DNA of 64,000 nucleotides from Terriglobia bacterium (GTDB lineage Bacteria; Acidobacteriota; Terriglobia; Bryobacterales; Bryobacteraceae), in the NCBI GenBank assembly GCA_021325235.1, contig JAJPHN010000029.1, positions 62,001 through 126,000 on the forward strand, read 5' to 3'. Made by a program: the position numbers and the translations under genes. The notes under the pieces were generated by a model. The model worked only from the letters and a program-made list of their open reading frames with translations, was not told the origin of the DNA and ran no database searches. Of this stretch, positions 44,933 through 52,809 are shown piece by piece; position 1 is the first letter of the stretch, and every line of letters starts with the position of its first letter.

Positions 44933-45703
44933 GTGCCTTCGAAATCTCTGTCGATCCCTTTGTGTGCGCTGCTCACGTTAGCTCACATCCACGCCCAGGA
45001 AGCTCCCAAGTATGACGCCGCCTCTGTTCAGCGCGGCAAAGAGTTCTTTGTCAGCCACTGCGGCTTTTGTCACGGAGTGAATGCCAAGGGTGGCGAAAAG
45101 GGGCCCGACCTGCTGCGGTCGGTGCTCGTGCTCGATGACGAAAACGGGTCCAGCCTAGGCCCGTTCCTTGCCCATGGACGCCCGGATAAGGGAATGCCGG
45201 CTTTTACCCTCACACCCGAACAGGTCACCGACATCGCCAACTTCCTCCACCGCGCGATTTACGCCGCCGCGGATCGCGACACGTATCAGGTCCATAACAT
45301 CGTTACGGGTAATGCGCAGGCTGGAGAAAAATATTTCCAGGCACACTGCGCGTCCTGCCATTCGCCGACCGGCGATCTGAAAGGCATCGGCAAGAAATAC
45401 GATCCCGAGAATCTCCAGGATAATTTCGTTATGCCCCGGCCGGAAGAACACGGCAAGCCGTTGCTGACCATTTCGGTAACCACGGCCGACGGCAAGACCG
45501 TTCAGGGCGTCCCCGAACACTTCGACGACTTCTCAGTGGCTCTGCGCGATTCGGCCGGCAATTATTACTCCTTCAAGCGAACCACGCCCGAGACGCCGCG
45601 CATCGAAATTCACAATCCTCTTCAGGCTCACTACGACCTGCTTGCGCGTTATACCGACACAGACATTCACAATCTGACCGCTTATCTGGTGACCCTGAAA
45701 TGA
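44933..45703 (+). CDS. Dihaem cytochrome c
   Basis: 256 residues, start GTG 44933 behind AAGGA. Signal peptide and two haem c motifs: CGFCH (Cys 43, Cys 46) in the first domain and CASCH in the second, each followed by a Met-containing region that could supply the axial ligand (KGMPAF; NFVMPRPEE). Predicted periplasmic electron acceptor. Its stop overlaps the start of the PQQ dehydrogenase gene (ATGA), so the two form an enzyme-cytochrome pair. Confidence 0.9.
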   Translation: MPSKSLSIPLCALLTLAHIHAQEAPKYDAASVQRGKEFFVSHCGFCHGVNAKGGEKGPDLLRSVLVLDDENGSSLGPFLAHGRPDKGMPAFTLTPEQVTDIANFLHRAIYAAADRDTYQVHNIVTGNAQAGEKYFQAHCASCHSPTGDLKGIGKKYDPENLQDNFVMPRPEEHGKPLLTISVTTADGKTVQGVPEHFDDFSVALRDSAGNYYSFKRTTPETPRIEIHNPLQAHYDLLARYTDTDIHNLTAYLVTLK

Positions 45704-47343
45704 CGATCTCAAAAGTACTCGCCTGCGCCGCATTGGCCGCCTCGTTCTCGCGCGCGCAGATGCTCGACCCCGCACTGCTCGGCAAACCTGCCGTGGACGC
45801 CTGGCCGACCTATAACGGCGACTACTCCGGCCGCCGCTTCAGCACACTCGATCAGATCAACCAGGGCAACGTCAAGCACCTCACCCTGAGCTGGGTCTTC
45901 CGGGTCAAGCCTGGCGCGCACATCAGCACCATTGTGGGAGGCGAAGGTCCTATGCCAGCGGAGGGCGCTCCGCCGGATCCCGATATGTCGCGCATCAAGT
46001 CGACTCCCTTGATGGTCAACGGAGTTCTCTATTTCTCGACTCCCGACAACGCGTGGGCCGTGGACGCTCGCTCCGGTACGCAAATCTGGCATTTCTTCTG
46101 GAAGACCAAGGGCGGTATTCACATCGGGAATCGAGGTATGGGCATGTACGGCAACTGGCTCTACTTCGAAACACCGGATAACTATCTGGTCTCGCTCGAC
46201 GCCCAAACCGGCAAAGAGCGCTGGCACAAGCAGGTCGCCGACGTGAAGCAGCAATATTTCTCGACGCCCGCGCCCATCATTGTGGGCAATCATGTCCTCG
46301 TCGGCACCGGTGGCGATTCGCTCGACGTTCCCGGTTTTCTCGAAGCGCGCGACCCTGAGACAGGCGATGTGCAGTGGAAGTGGTGGAGCGAGCCGCTAAA
46401 GAAGGGCGACCCGGGGTCAGAGACCTGGCCGGATGAATACTCCATGCGGCACGGGGGCGGAATGACCTGGATTCCCGGCACCTACGACCCCGAATTGCAT
46501 CTCTATTACCTCGGAATCGGCAATCCCAATCCGGTGCTCACCGGACGCAGCAGGCAGGGAGAAAATCTCTGGACCTGCTCCATCGTTGCGCTCAACGTCG
46601 ATACCGGCAAACTTGTCTGGTATTTCCAGCCCTCTCCTCACGACACCCACGACTGGGACGCTGTTCAGACACCAATTCTTATCGACGGCGAGTTTCAGGG
46701 CAAGCCGCGCAAGTTGCTGGCGCAGGCCAATCGCAACGGATATTTCTTTCTACTCGATCGCACGAATGGCGAGCACCTCCTGACTGCGCCAATGATCGAG
46801 ACAATGAACTGGTCCGAAGGTCTCAACAAGAACGGTCAGCCCATCCCGAATCCGAAGAAGGAAGCGACTGTAGACGGCGTTCTGGTCTCGCCTCCCACCT
46901 GGGGTGCGACGAACTGGCCCCCGCCCAGTTTCAGCCCGAAAACCGGTCTGTTTTACGTCGGTGTGGTTGAAGCATACAGCCTTTTCTATTTGACGGACAC
47001 GGATCCGCATCCGGAAGGCTATGGCGCCGCCGAACGCGATGCCGGCTTCATCTCCGGCCGCCTGATTGCTATCGACTATCAAACCGGCAAGATCAGGTGG
47101 CAGCACAAATATCCATGGGGTGGCGGCGCAGTGGGCATGCTTTCCACGGCCAGTAACCTGCTCTTTACCGGCGACCCCTCCGGCCACTTCCTTGCAGTCG
47201 ACGCCACTGACGGCAAGATCCTCTGGCACGCCGGGCTCGCCGACGACATCGGCAATGGGCCCGAAACATACCTGCTCGACGGCCAGCAATATGTCCTGGT
47301 TGCGGCGGGTGACACCTTATATTCCTTCACTTTGGAGCAATGA
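45700..47343 (+). CDS. PQQ-dependent dehydrogenase, alcohol dehydrogenase-like
   Basis: 547 residues. Signal peptide, then an eight-blade quinoprotein propeller with repeated tryptophan-docking motifs (LYFSTPDNAWAVDARSGTQI, LVSLDAQTGKERWHK, SIVALNVDTGKLVWYF). Catalytic Asp in HDTHDWDAVQTP, equivalent to HDxWD of methanol/alcohol dehydrogenases; the position two residues after it is Val, not the Asp of lanthanide enzymes, so Ca-dependence is expected. Oxidises an alcohol or aldehyde in the periplasm and passes electrons to the cytochrome c encoded just upstream. Substrate unknown. Confidence 0.9.
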   Translation: MTISKVLACAALAASFSRAQMLDPALLGKPAVDAWPTYNGDYSGRRFSTLDQINQGNVKHLTLSWVFRVKPGAHISTIVGGEGPMPAEGAPPDPDMSRIKSTPLMVNGVLYFSTPDNAWAVDARSGTQIWHFFWKTKGGIHIGNRGMGMYGNWLYFETPDNYLVSLDAQTGKERWHKQVADVKQQYFSTPAPIIVGNHVLVGTGGDSLDVPGFLEARDPETGDVQWKWWSEPLKKGDPGSETWPDEYSMRHGGGMTWIPGTYDPELHLYYLGIGNPNPVLTGRSRQGENLWTCSIVALNVDTGKLVWYFQPSPHDTHDWDAVQTPILIDGEFQGKPRKLLAQANRNGYFFLLDRTNGEHLLTAPMIETMNWSEGLNKNGQPIPNPKKEATVDGVLVSPPTWGATNWPPPSFSPKTGLFYVGVVEAYSLFYLTDTDPHPEGYGAAERDAGFISGRLIAIDYQTGKIRWQHKYPWGGGAVGMLSTASNLLFTGDPSGHFLAVDATDGKILWHAGLADDIGNGPETYLLDGQQYVLVAAGDTLYSFTLEQ

Positions 47344-47346
47344 TCT

Positions 47347-47838
47347 ATGCCTAATGAGTCTGCGGCGAACGAATCTGCCCTCCGCGAACACGTCCTGGCT
47401 CTTCTCGAAAAGGAGCAGGCCCACGCCGGATTCGACAAAGGCGTCAGCAACATGCCTTTCGAGCTCCAGGGTAAGCGTCCGCAGGGCGCTGCGCATTCGC
47501 CCTGGGAGATCCTCGAGCACATGCGCATTGCTCAGTCCGACATCCTCGAATTCGTTCGCGATCCCGATTATGTATCGCCGGACTGGCCTTCTGGCTACTG
47601 GCCCAAGTCGCCCAATCCGCCCGACGAGAAAGCCTGGGACCGCACCGCGGCCGCGTTTCGTGCCGATCTCGAAGCTATGAAAGAACTCGTACGAAACGAA
47701 GCGACTGATTTATTTGCGCCCATTCCTCATGGCGACGGCCAGACGATCCTTCGCGAAGCTCTCCTGGTAGCTGACCACAACGCCTATCACCTGGGCGAGC
47801 TTATTTTGCTGCGGCGGCTTCTCGGCGCGTGGAAATAG
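47347..47838 (+). CDS. DinB-like four-helix protein
   Basis: 163 residues. Belongs to the DinB/YfiT-like putative metalloenzyme fold: helix 1 AALREHVLALLEKEQAHAGF, the HSPWEILEHMRIAQSDILEF helix and the last helix LLVADHNAYHLGELILLRRL. His residues in EHMRI and DHNAYH match the usual metal ligands. Unrelated to DNA polymerase IV. Many members are thiol-dependent transferases; substrate unknown. It begins three bases after the PQQ dehydrogenase stop, so it is likely cotranscribed. Confidence 0.8.
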   Translation: MPNESAANESALREHVLALLEKEQAHAGFDKGVSNMPFELQGKRPQGAAHSPWEILEHMRIAQSDILEFVRDPDYVSPDWPSGYWPKSPNPPDEKAWDRTAAAFRADLEAMKELVRNEATDLFAPIPHGDGQTILREALLVADHNAYHLGELILLRRLLGAWK

Positions 47839-47987
47839 CAGCCCTCCAGCCGCAGCTCCGAGGCCACACACCCGGATCGGTTCATCGGCAAAGGCGTAGA
47901 AGCCGCCGGGCCCGTTCACGAATCGAGAAAAGCGTGTTGTCGGCTTTATTTAGAATTACATACGGGCGATTCGCAGATAGGGACGTC

Positions 47988-48015
47988 CATCGGCCAAGCA
48001 CACTCTTGGCCGATG
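47988..48015 (+). promoter_or_regulatory. Hairpin covering the start of the glucosaminidase gene
   Basis: CATCGGCCAAG (47988-47998) and CTTGGCCGATG (48005-48015) are perfect 11-bp complements with a 6-base loop. The 3' arm contains the first ATG (48013), so the stem would hide this start codon. TAGAAT at 47951-47956 is a candidate -10 box about 60 bases before the start. Confidence 0.45.
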
Positions 48016-48507
48016 TCTCCCATGCTTTCACCCGATCAGAATCAGCGGCTGAAGAGCGCCGCGCAAAGCGCTGTCGCCTGCGAGCGGGCGACCGATTTGC
48101 CGGCGGAGCTGACCGTCGCGCAGTGGGCGCTCGAGAGTAACTGGGGCACGCATCAACCCGGAAACAACTGCTTCGGGATCAAAGCTTACGAGGGATGTTA
48201 TGGAGTGCAACTACTCCAGTCGACGGAAGTGATCAACGGAGTTCGCACCCCTGTTATCGAGAAGTTCGCGACATTCCCAACGCTCGATGCCTGTTTCGCC
48301 AAGCACGCGAACCTGTTCACCACCGGCAAGCCGTACGCGCAGGCCTGGGCCGCCTACCGCCTCAGCCACGATCTGCATACGTTCATCTGCGAAATCGCCC
48401 ACGTCTACGCGACCGATCCGAATTATGCCAACATCCTGCTGCAGATCCTGGCCATGCCCGAAGTCAAAATGGCGCTGGCTGCAGCGCGCGCGACCATACC
48501 GGCTTAG
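48013..48507 (+). CDS. Glucosaminidase-domain protein (FlgJ/N-acetylglucosaminidase family)
   Basis: 164 residues. A complete GH73-type domain: ELTVAQWALESNWG with the catalytic Glu, GNNCFGIKAYEG, and FATFPTLDACFAKHANLF with YAQAWAAYRLSHDLHTFICE. Hydrolyses the beta-1,4 bond of peptidoglycan or chitin-like glycans. No signal peptide and no cell-wall-binding repeats, which is odd for a wall hydrolase; either it leaves by another route or it works in lysis. A second in-frame ATG is at 48022. Confidence 0.82.
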   Translation: MSPMLSPDQNQRLKSAAQSAVACERATDLPAELTVAQWALESNWGTHQPGNNCFGIKAYEGCYGVQLLQSTEVINGVRTPVIEKFATFPTLDACFAKHANLFTTGKPYAQAWAAYRLSHDLHTFICEIAHVYATDPNYANILLQILAMPEVKMALAAARATIPA

Positions 48508-49025
48508 GGTTGCTGAGCTGTCGAAGCAAGCCGGCGCGCCTGTTTGAGATGTGCATCGAGCCGCGGAAGTGCCCGCCGGGCGTACGTTTTCAGACTTGTG
48601 TTGAATCCGCTATCCGCCTCCCGTTTGTAGGGCACGTAGGCGTTTTCATGCTCGTTGACAACCGTCTTTAAGAATGCGAGATCGAACGATTTCCCCTTAG
48701 ACTTATTCAGACGGCGCACAAAATTCATGTGCACTTCATCGAGAGCGGCCGGCGCATTGGTTCCGGTGCTTTTGGCAATCGCTGTCAGGCGCTTGAGATC
48801 CGTCGCGTGGTCGCGTTCCAGCATGACGGCAAAGCGCTTTACGGCCGGGGACGATGCCTGAAGCTGTGCCATCTGTGCCAGTCGAACATTGAGGAGATCG
48901 GTTTGACCGGCAAAATCGATAAATGCCTTTTCGTCGGAATTGAGCTGTTCCGGAGCGGCGGCGTTTGTTGTCCGGGCTGTGAAAACCGTTGCCAGCAGGA
49001 GAGTTGCTGCGAAAGACCTCATCAT
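48504..49025 (-). CDS. DUF4142 exported protein
   Basis: 173 residues. Signal peptide (SFAATLLLATVFTARTTNA) then a helical DUF4142 (ferritin-like) domain: FIDFAGQTDLLNVRLAQMA, VKRFAVMLERDHATDLKRL, FLKTVVNEHENAYVPYKREA, LPRLDAHLKQARRL. Conserved His/Glu positions could bind metal, but this is unproven. Its end overlaps the glucosaminidase gene by four bases, tail to tail. Confidence 0.82.
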   Translation of the reverse strand: MMRSFAATLLLATVFTARTTNAAAPEQLNSDEKAFIDFAGQTDLLNVRLAQMAQLQASSPAVKRFAVMLERDHATDLKRLTAIAKSTGTNAPAALDEVHMNFVRRLNKSKGKSFDLAFLKTVVNEHENAYVPYKREADSGFNTSLKTYARRALPRLDAHLKQARRLASTAQQP

Positions 49026-49086
49026 TACTCAGAGCATATCGCTAGAGCGGCACCGGACAAGCCTGCGACCGGCAAGAAAATTGCTT

Positions 49087-49116
49087 TTGCACGACCAGCG
49101 CCGAGTGTCCTATAAT
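49087..49116 (+). promoter_or_regulatory. Sigma70 promoter of the cimA leader transcript
   Basis: -35 TTGCAC (49087-49092), 18-base spacer, -10 TATAAT (49111-49116), a perfect consensus -10. Transcription should start near 49123, just before the leader peptide. Confidence 0.75.
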
Positions 49117-49134
49117 GAATCTCTTACAGGTCTC

Positions 49135-49194
49135 ATGCCGGCGATCCTTCAGGGCGCGATTTTGATTAGCGTGGCCATTAGCGGCCCCGCCTGA
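49135..49194 (+). CDS. cimA leader peptide
   Basis: 19 residues, MPAILQGAILISVAISGPA, from ATG 49135 with ACAGG four bases upstream. Seven of 19 codons are Ile, Leu or Val (ATC CTT, ATT TTG ATT, GTG, ATT), the end products or relatives of the cimA pathway. Serves to measure charged branched-chain tRNA rather than as a product. Confidence 0.8.
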   Translation: MPAILQGAILISVAISGPA

Positions 49195-49220
49195 GACCTC
49201 GTTTGCAAATTTCGGATTCG

Positions 49221-49258
49221 AGGCCGCCGGCGGGGAAAACCAGCCGAGCGGCCTTTTT
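49221..49258 (+). terminator. Intrinsic terminator of the cimA attenuator
   Basis: AGGCCGC (49221-49227) pairs with GCGGCCT (49248-49254), extended inside by CGGC/GCCG with one bulged A, followed by TTTTT. GC-rich stem plus U-tract is a textbook intrinsic terminator, 46 bases before the cimA ATG. Confidence 0.85.
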
Positions 49259-49303
49259 GCTTTTGAGCGATTTTCATAAATACTGGCGAAAGATATCAAG
49301 ACA

Positions 49304-50917
49304 ATGCGAGTTTTCACGTTCGACACGACGCTGCGCGACGGCACGCAGGGCGAATCGGTCTCGTTTTCGGTGGACGACAAGATCTTAATTGCTCAGAAAC
49401 TGGACGAGCTTGGTATCGACTACATTGAAGGCGGCTGGCCGGGGTCGAATCCGCGTGACAAGGAGTTTTTCACGCGGGCCAGCCAACTCGCGTGGAAGCA
49501 CGCCAAGCTGACCGCGTTCGGCTCCACCAGATTTGCCAGGAATCCGGTCGACCAGGACCCGAACGTGCGCGAACTGCTGGCAGCAGCCACGCCGGTGATC
49601 TCCATCTTCGGCAAGTCGTGGGATTTCCACGTTCGCACGGCGCTCGGTATCAGCGAAGAAGAAAATCTCGATTTGATCGCCGATACGGTGGCGTATCTGG
49701 TACAGCATGGCCGCGAGGTCGTCTACGATGCCGAACATTTCTTCGATGGCTATAGCGCCAATCCGAAATACGCGCTCCAGACGCTCGAAGCTGCCAGGCA
49801 GGCCGGGGCGCAGGTCCTGTGTCTCTGCGATACCAATGGAGGCACGCTGCCCGAGCGTGTGGCCGAAGTGACCGCAGTCGTGCGTGCTCGCTTCGACGGA
49901 GTTCTCGGAATTCACTGCCACAACGATGCCGAACTGGCCGTCGCGAATACACTGGCGGCGGTTCGCGCCGGGGCGAGCCATGTACAGGGCTGTATCAACG
50001 GATACGGCGAACGCTGCGGCAATGCGAATCTGTGTTCGATCATCCCCAACCTCGAGCTAAAGCTTGGGCACACGACCATCGGGCGCGAGAACCTGAAGCA
50101 TCTGACCAGTGTGGCCCGCTACGTGGCCGATTTGGCGAATCTCTCGCTGCGGCGCGAACAGGCCTACGTCGGCCCGAGCGCGTTTGCCCATAAAGGCGGG
50201 GTCCACGTCAGCGCTGTCATGAAAGACGCGGCCACCTATGAGCACATCCAGCCTGAGCTTGTCGGAAATCGGCAGCGGGTGCTGCTGAGCGATCTCTCCG
50301 GACGCGGGAACGTTGCCTACAAGCTGAAGCAGCTCGGCTTGAAGGAGACCTTGACTGACACAGCCGGCCGCGAACTTCTGCAGCGCATCAAGCAAATGGA
50401 ACATCAGGGATACGATTTCGAATCCGCCGAGGGGACGTTCGAGTTGCTTGTGCGGGAAGCGGCGCATCCGGAGTTTCATCCCTTCGAGGTCGTGCGCTAT
50501 GAAGTTTCAACCAAGCTGCAGCCAGGCGCGGAGGAGACGGTGACAACGGCCGGAGTCACGCTGCGGGTGGGCGACTCCGTTCATTCCTCGACGGCGGTAG
50601 GACACGGTCCGGTGAACGCGCTTGACCTTTGCCTGCGGCAGTGTCTCGCGTCGATCTATCCGGCAATCTCCGATGTTCATTTGACCGACTATAAAGTGCG
50701 AGTGCTCGGCGGCAAAGGTGGCACGGAATCGAAGGTACGTGTTCTGGTCGAATGGACCGATCATCGCCGCAGCTGGGCCACGGTCGGCATCTCGGATAAC
50801 GTTATCGACGCAAGCTGGCGGGCTCTGGTCGACGCCCTGCGCCTCGAGCTGATGCGGCTGCTCGAAAAAAAGAGCGAAGCGGAAAACGCGTCGCTCGATT
50901 TCAGCTGGGCGGTTTAG
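49304..50917 (+). CDS. cimA: Citramalate synthase
   Basis: 537 residues. Condenses pyruvate with acetyl-CoA to (R)-citramalate, the first step of the threonine-independent isoleucine route. HMG-CoA-lyase-like TIM barrel: TFDTTLRDGTQGESVSFSV, YIEGGWPGSNPRDKEFF (diagnostic of CimA against LeuA), GIHCHNDAELAVANTLAAV with metal-binding HCHND, NGYGERCGNANL, and a C-terminal LeuA-type regulatory dimer domain (DYKVRVLGGKGGTESKVRVL). Controlled by the attenuator upstream. Its stop overlaps the end of the opposite gene by four bases. Confidence 0.93.
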   Translation: MRVFTFDTTLRDGTQGESVSFSVDDKILIAQKLDELGIDYIEGGWPGSNPRDKEFFTRASQLAWKHAKLTAFGSTRFARNPVDQDPNVRELLAAATPVISIFGKSWDFHVRTALGISEEENLDLIADTVAYLVQHGREVVYDAEHFFDGYSANPKYALQTLEAARQAGAQVLCLCDTNGGTLPERVAEVTAVVRARFDGVLGIHCHNDAELAVANTLAAVRAGASHVQGCINGYGERCGNANLCSIIPNLELKLGHTTIGRENLKHLTSVARYVADLANLSLRREQAYVGPSAFAHKGGVHVSAVMKDAATYEHIQPELVGNRQRVLLSDLSGRGNVAYKLKQLGLKETLTDTAGRELLQRIKQMEHQGYDFESAEGTFELLVREAAHPEFHPFEVVRYEVSTKLQPGAEETVTTAGVTLRVGDSVHSSTAVGHGPVNALDLCLRQCLASIYPAISDVHLTDYKVRVLGGKGGTESKVRVLVEWTDHRRSWATVGISDNVIDASWRALVDALRLELMRLLEKKSEAENASLDFSWAV

Positions 50918-51417
50918 CGCGATCCCTCGCGCGCCATCACCAGTTTCATATCGACGCCGCCCTTGTCGGTATCAATATGGCTGCTGATGGTGAGCGTTTG
51001 CTTATCGGGCGAAAGCTCCCAGCGATCGGTGACCAGCTCATCTTCTCCCGTCGCGGTTTTCAGGCTGGTGCGCACCACCAGTACCGGTCCATCCCAGTAG
51101 CATTTGCTCTCGGCGTCTCGGCCGTTTACGGTGTTCTTCGTTATCGACCCGTCGGTGAAATACGTGAGGTCCGACGTTGTCGTTTTCTCGCCGGCGGTTT
51201 GAATCGTGTGCACGTTCATAGCCGGGTCGTGATCGTCGACCACTCGGATGATCATATCGGGCTCTCGGAAGCCATGAAAGTCGCTCTGATCCTTCAGCAT
51301 GCGCCAGCGGCCGGAAAAGTCGGTTTTCGGCAGCGCTCCCGGCGTTCGTGGAGCCTGAGCAGATGCGCTACACGCTAGAAAGGCAAGAATTGCGAGGCAG
51401 CTTCGTCGCCCGAGCAT
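50914..51417 (-). CDS. Exported protein of unknown function, lipocalin-like pattern
   Basis: 167 residues. Signal peptide (CLAILAFLACSASAQA), then a beta-rich domain starting DFSGRWRMLKDQSDFHGF (G-x-W near the first strand, as in lipocalins), with strands IIRVVDDHDPAMNVHTIQTA, LTYFTDGSITKNTVNG, VLVVRTSLKTATGEDELVTD and LTISSHIDTDKGGVDMKLVM. Frequent in acidobacteria as small secreted proteins; function unknown. Confidence 0.65.
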   Translation of the reverse strand: MLGRRSCLAILAFLACSASAQAPRTPGALPKTDFSGRWRMLKDQSDFHGFREPDMIIRVVDDHDPAMNVHTIQTAGEKTTTSDLTYFTDGSITKNTVNGRDAESKCYWDGPVLVVRTSLKTATGEDELVTDRWELSPDKQTLTISSHIDTDKGGVDMKLVMAREGSR

Positions 51418-51443
51418 GGTTCCTCTCTATCATAGAGAGCGAA

Positions 51444-51722
51444 CTATCGATTGTCGCTTTGGCGCCAGTCGGAACTGCAGGAATCGGAGCCCGCCAGGTC
51501 GGCTTCGATCACCGGAATCAGCCGGTTCATCTCGTTCAAAACACGTTGAACGTAGCGCGCTTCGAGCTCGGCTTCGAGCAGGATCTTCGAGCGGCCAGGC
51601 CATTCCGGATCAGGCGCAAGCGTGAGGGAGCGTATGTTGGCACCCTTGGCCGTAATAGGGCCGGCTACGCGCATCAATACCCCGGGCTGGTCTTCCACCC
51701 ACAATCGATACGTCTGCTTCAA
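51444..51722 (-). CDS. Stand-alone ACT-domain protein (IlvM/IlvN-like)
   Basis: 92 residues. One complete ACT domain: YRLWVEDQPGVLMRVAGPIT with the ligand-site loop, NIRSLTLAPDPEWPGRSKIL, and YVQRVLNEMNRLIPVIEADL. The size and pattern resemble acetolactate synthase small subunits of the short IlvM kind, which bind branched-chain amino acids for feedback control. No catalytic subunit is adjacent, but cimA is 0.5 kb away. Start ATG 51722 has AAAGGAGC upstream. Confidence 0.72.
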   Translation of the reverse strand: MKQTYRLWVEDQPGVLMRVAGPITAKGANIRSLTLAPDPEWPGRSKILLEAELEARYVQRVLNEMNRLIPVIEADLAGSDSCSSDWRQSDNR

Positions 51723-51759
51723 AGGAGCACCTCGCCTGCGTACGATCTACTATAGCGAT

Positions 51760-51792
51760 CTTACTTGCAGATGACAAGTAAGAGGCATGCCT
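51760..51792. repeat. Paired palindromes between the ACT gene and lipA
   Basis: CTTACTTG (51760-51767) and CAAGTAAG (51775-51782) are perfect complements with a 7-base spacer, followed at once by the palindrome AGGCATGCCT (51783-51792). They sit between divergent genes and could be an operator. Confidence 0.4.
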
Positions 51793-51826
51793 CCGCTGTT
51801 TTGGGCCGAGTGCTGGCGCCGTTAGA

Positions 51827-52750
51827 ATGAGAGCAGTGCTGGTCCAGATTTCGCAAACCCCTGGCATTCATGCGCCAGGAGGCCGTCCCGAATGGCTCCG
51901 CGCCCCGGCTCCCGTGGGCCAGAACTACCGCGAGCTGAAAAATCTTGTTTCGCGTCTGGGCCTGCACACCGTCTGCGAAAGCGCGGCCTGCCCGAATGTA
52001 GGCGAATGCTGGAACCGGCGTACGGCGACGTTTATGATCCTGGGGAACGTCTGCACTCGCCGCTGCGGTTTCTGCGCGGTCCAGAAGGGCGCTCCGCTGC
52101 CCGTCGATTACGACGAGCCGAGGCGGGTAGCCGAGGCGTGCGCCGCGCTGAATCTTCGATATGCCGTGATCACGAGTGTGAATCGCGACGATCGCAAGGA
52201 CGGCGGTGCCGAACTCTTTGCATTGACGATTCAGGCGATCCGGCAGAAGATTCCCGGCTGTAAAGTTGAAGTGCTGATCCCTGATTTCCAGGGTTCGCAC
52301 GAGGCGATCGATATCGTGATGCAGGCGCATCCCGACGTGCTGAATCACAATACAGAAACCGTGCCTCGGCTGTACAAGCAGGTGCGGCTGGGAGCACGCT
52401 ACACGCGCTCGCTGGATGTGCTGCGCTATGCCAAGCAGATCCGGCCGCATACACCGACCAAGTCCGGGCTGATGCTCGGCCTGGGGGAGACGCGCGACGA
52501 GGTGCTGGTGGTGATGCGCGATTTGCGCGATCATCATGTGGACATTCTCACGCTGGGACAATACCTCCGGCCTTCACCCAAGCACCTGCCGCTTATCGAA
52601 TACATCACGCCCGAGCAGTTTTCCGCTTACCGCGAAGCCGGCATCCGAATGGGTTTCGCACATGTCGAGGCCGGACCTCTGGTGCGCAGTTCTTATCACG
52701 CCGACAGCGGCGAGGAGAGCGCGACTTTATCGGCCGCGCGCATCGCCTGA
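51827..52750 (+). CDS. lipA: Lipoyl synthase
   Basis: 307 residues. Radical SAM enzyme inserting two sulfurs into octanoyl-lipoyl domains. Both iron-sulfur motifs are present: auxiliary CESAACPNVGECW and radical SAM CTRRCGFC, plus the Ser near the C-terminus in RSSYHADS that binds the auxiliary cluster. The start is uncertain: a TAGAAT -10-like box (51823-51828) overlaps ATG 51827, and GTG 51836 would be a leaderless start. lipB is not in the window. Confidence 0.95.
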   Translation: MRAVLVQISQTPGIHAPGGRPEWLRAPAPVGQNYRELKNLVSRLGLHTVCESAACPNVGECWNRRTATFMILGNVCTRRCGFCAVQKGAPLPVDYDEPRRVAEACAALNLRYAVITSVNRDDRKDGGAELFALTIQAIRQKIPGCKVEVLIPDFQGSHEAIDIVMQAHPDVLNHNTETVPRLYKQVRLGARYTRSLDVLRYAKQIRPHTPTKSGLMLGLGETRDEVLVVMRDLRDHHVDILTLGQYLRPSPKHLPLIEYITPEQFSAYREAGIRMGFAHVEAGPLVRSSYHADSGEESATLSAARIA

Positions 52751-52809
52751 CATTCTGCTGACATTTCAGCTGCTGCGGCGGCTTGGCAAAACCGCGACAA
52801 TCGGTTTGT

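Larger units (their letters stand above)
49128..49258 (+). promoter_or_regulatory. Transcription attenuator controlling cimA
   Basis: Four segments with exclusive pairings. 1:2 is AGGTCTCA (49128-49135) with TGAGACCT (49192-49199), a perfect 8-bp stem. 2:3 antiterminator pairs CCCCGCC (49185-49191) with GGCGGGG (49229-49235) and CCTCG (49197-49201) with CGAGG (49219-49223). 3:4 is the terminator at 49221-49258. Segment 2 covers the leader-peptide stop codon. A ribosome finishing the leader blocks 2, so the terminator forms; one stalled on Ile/Leu/Val codons leaves 2 free to pair with 3. Logic is inferred from the layout, which matches ilv/leu attenuators. Confidence 0.8.
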
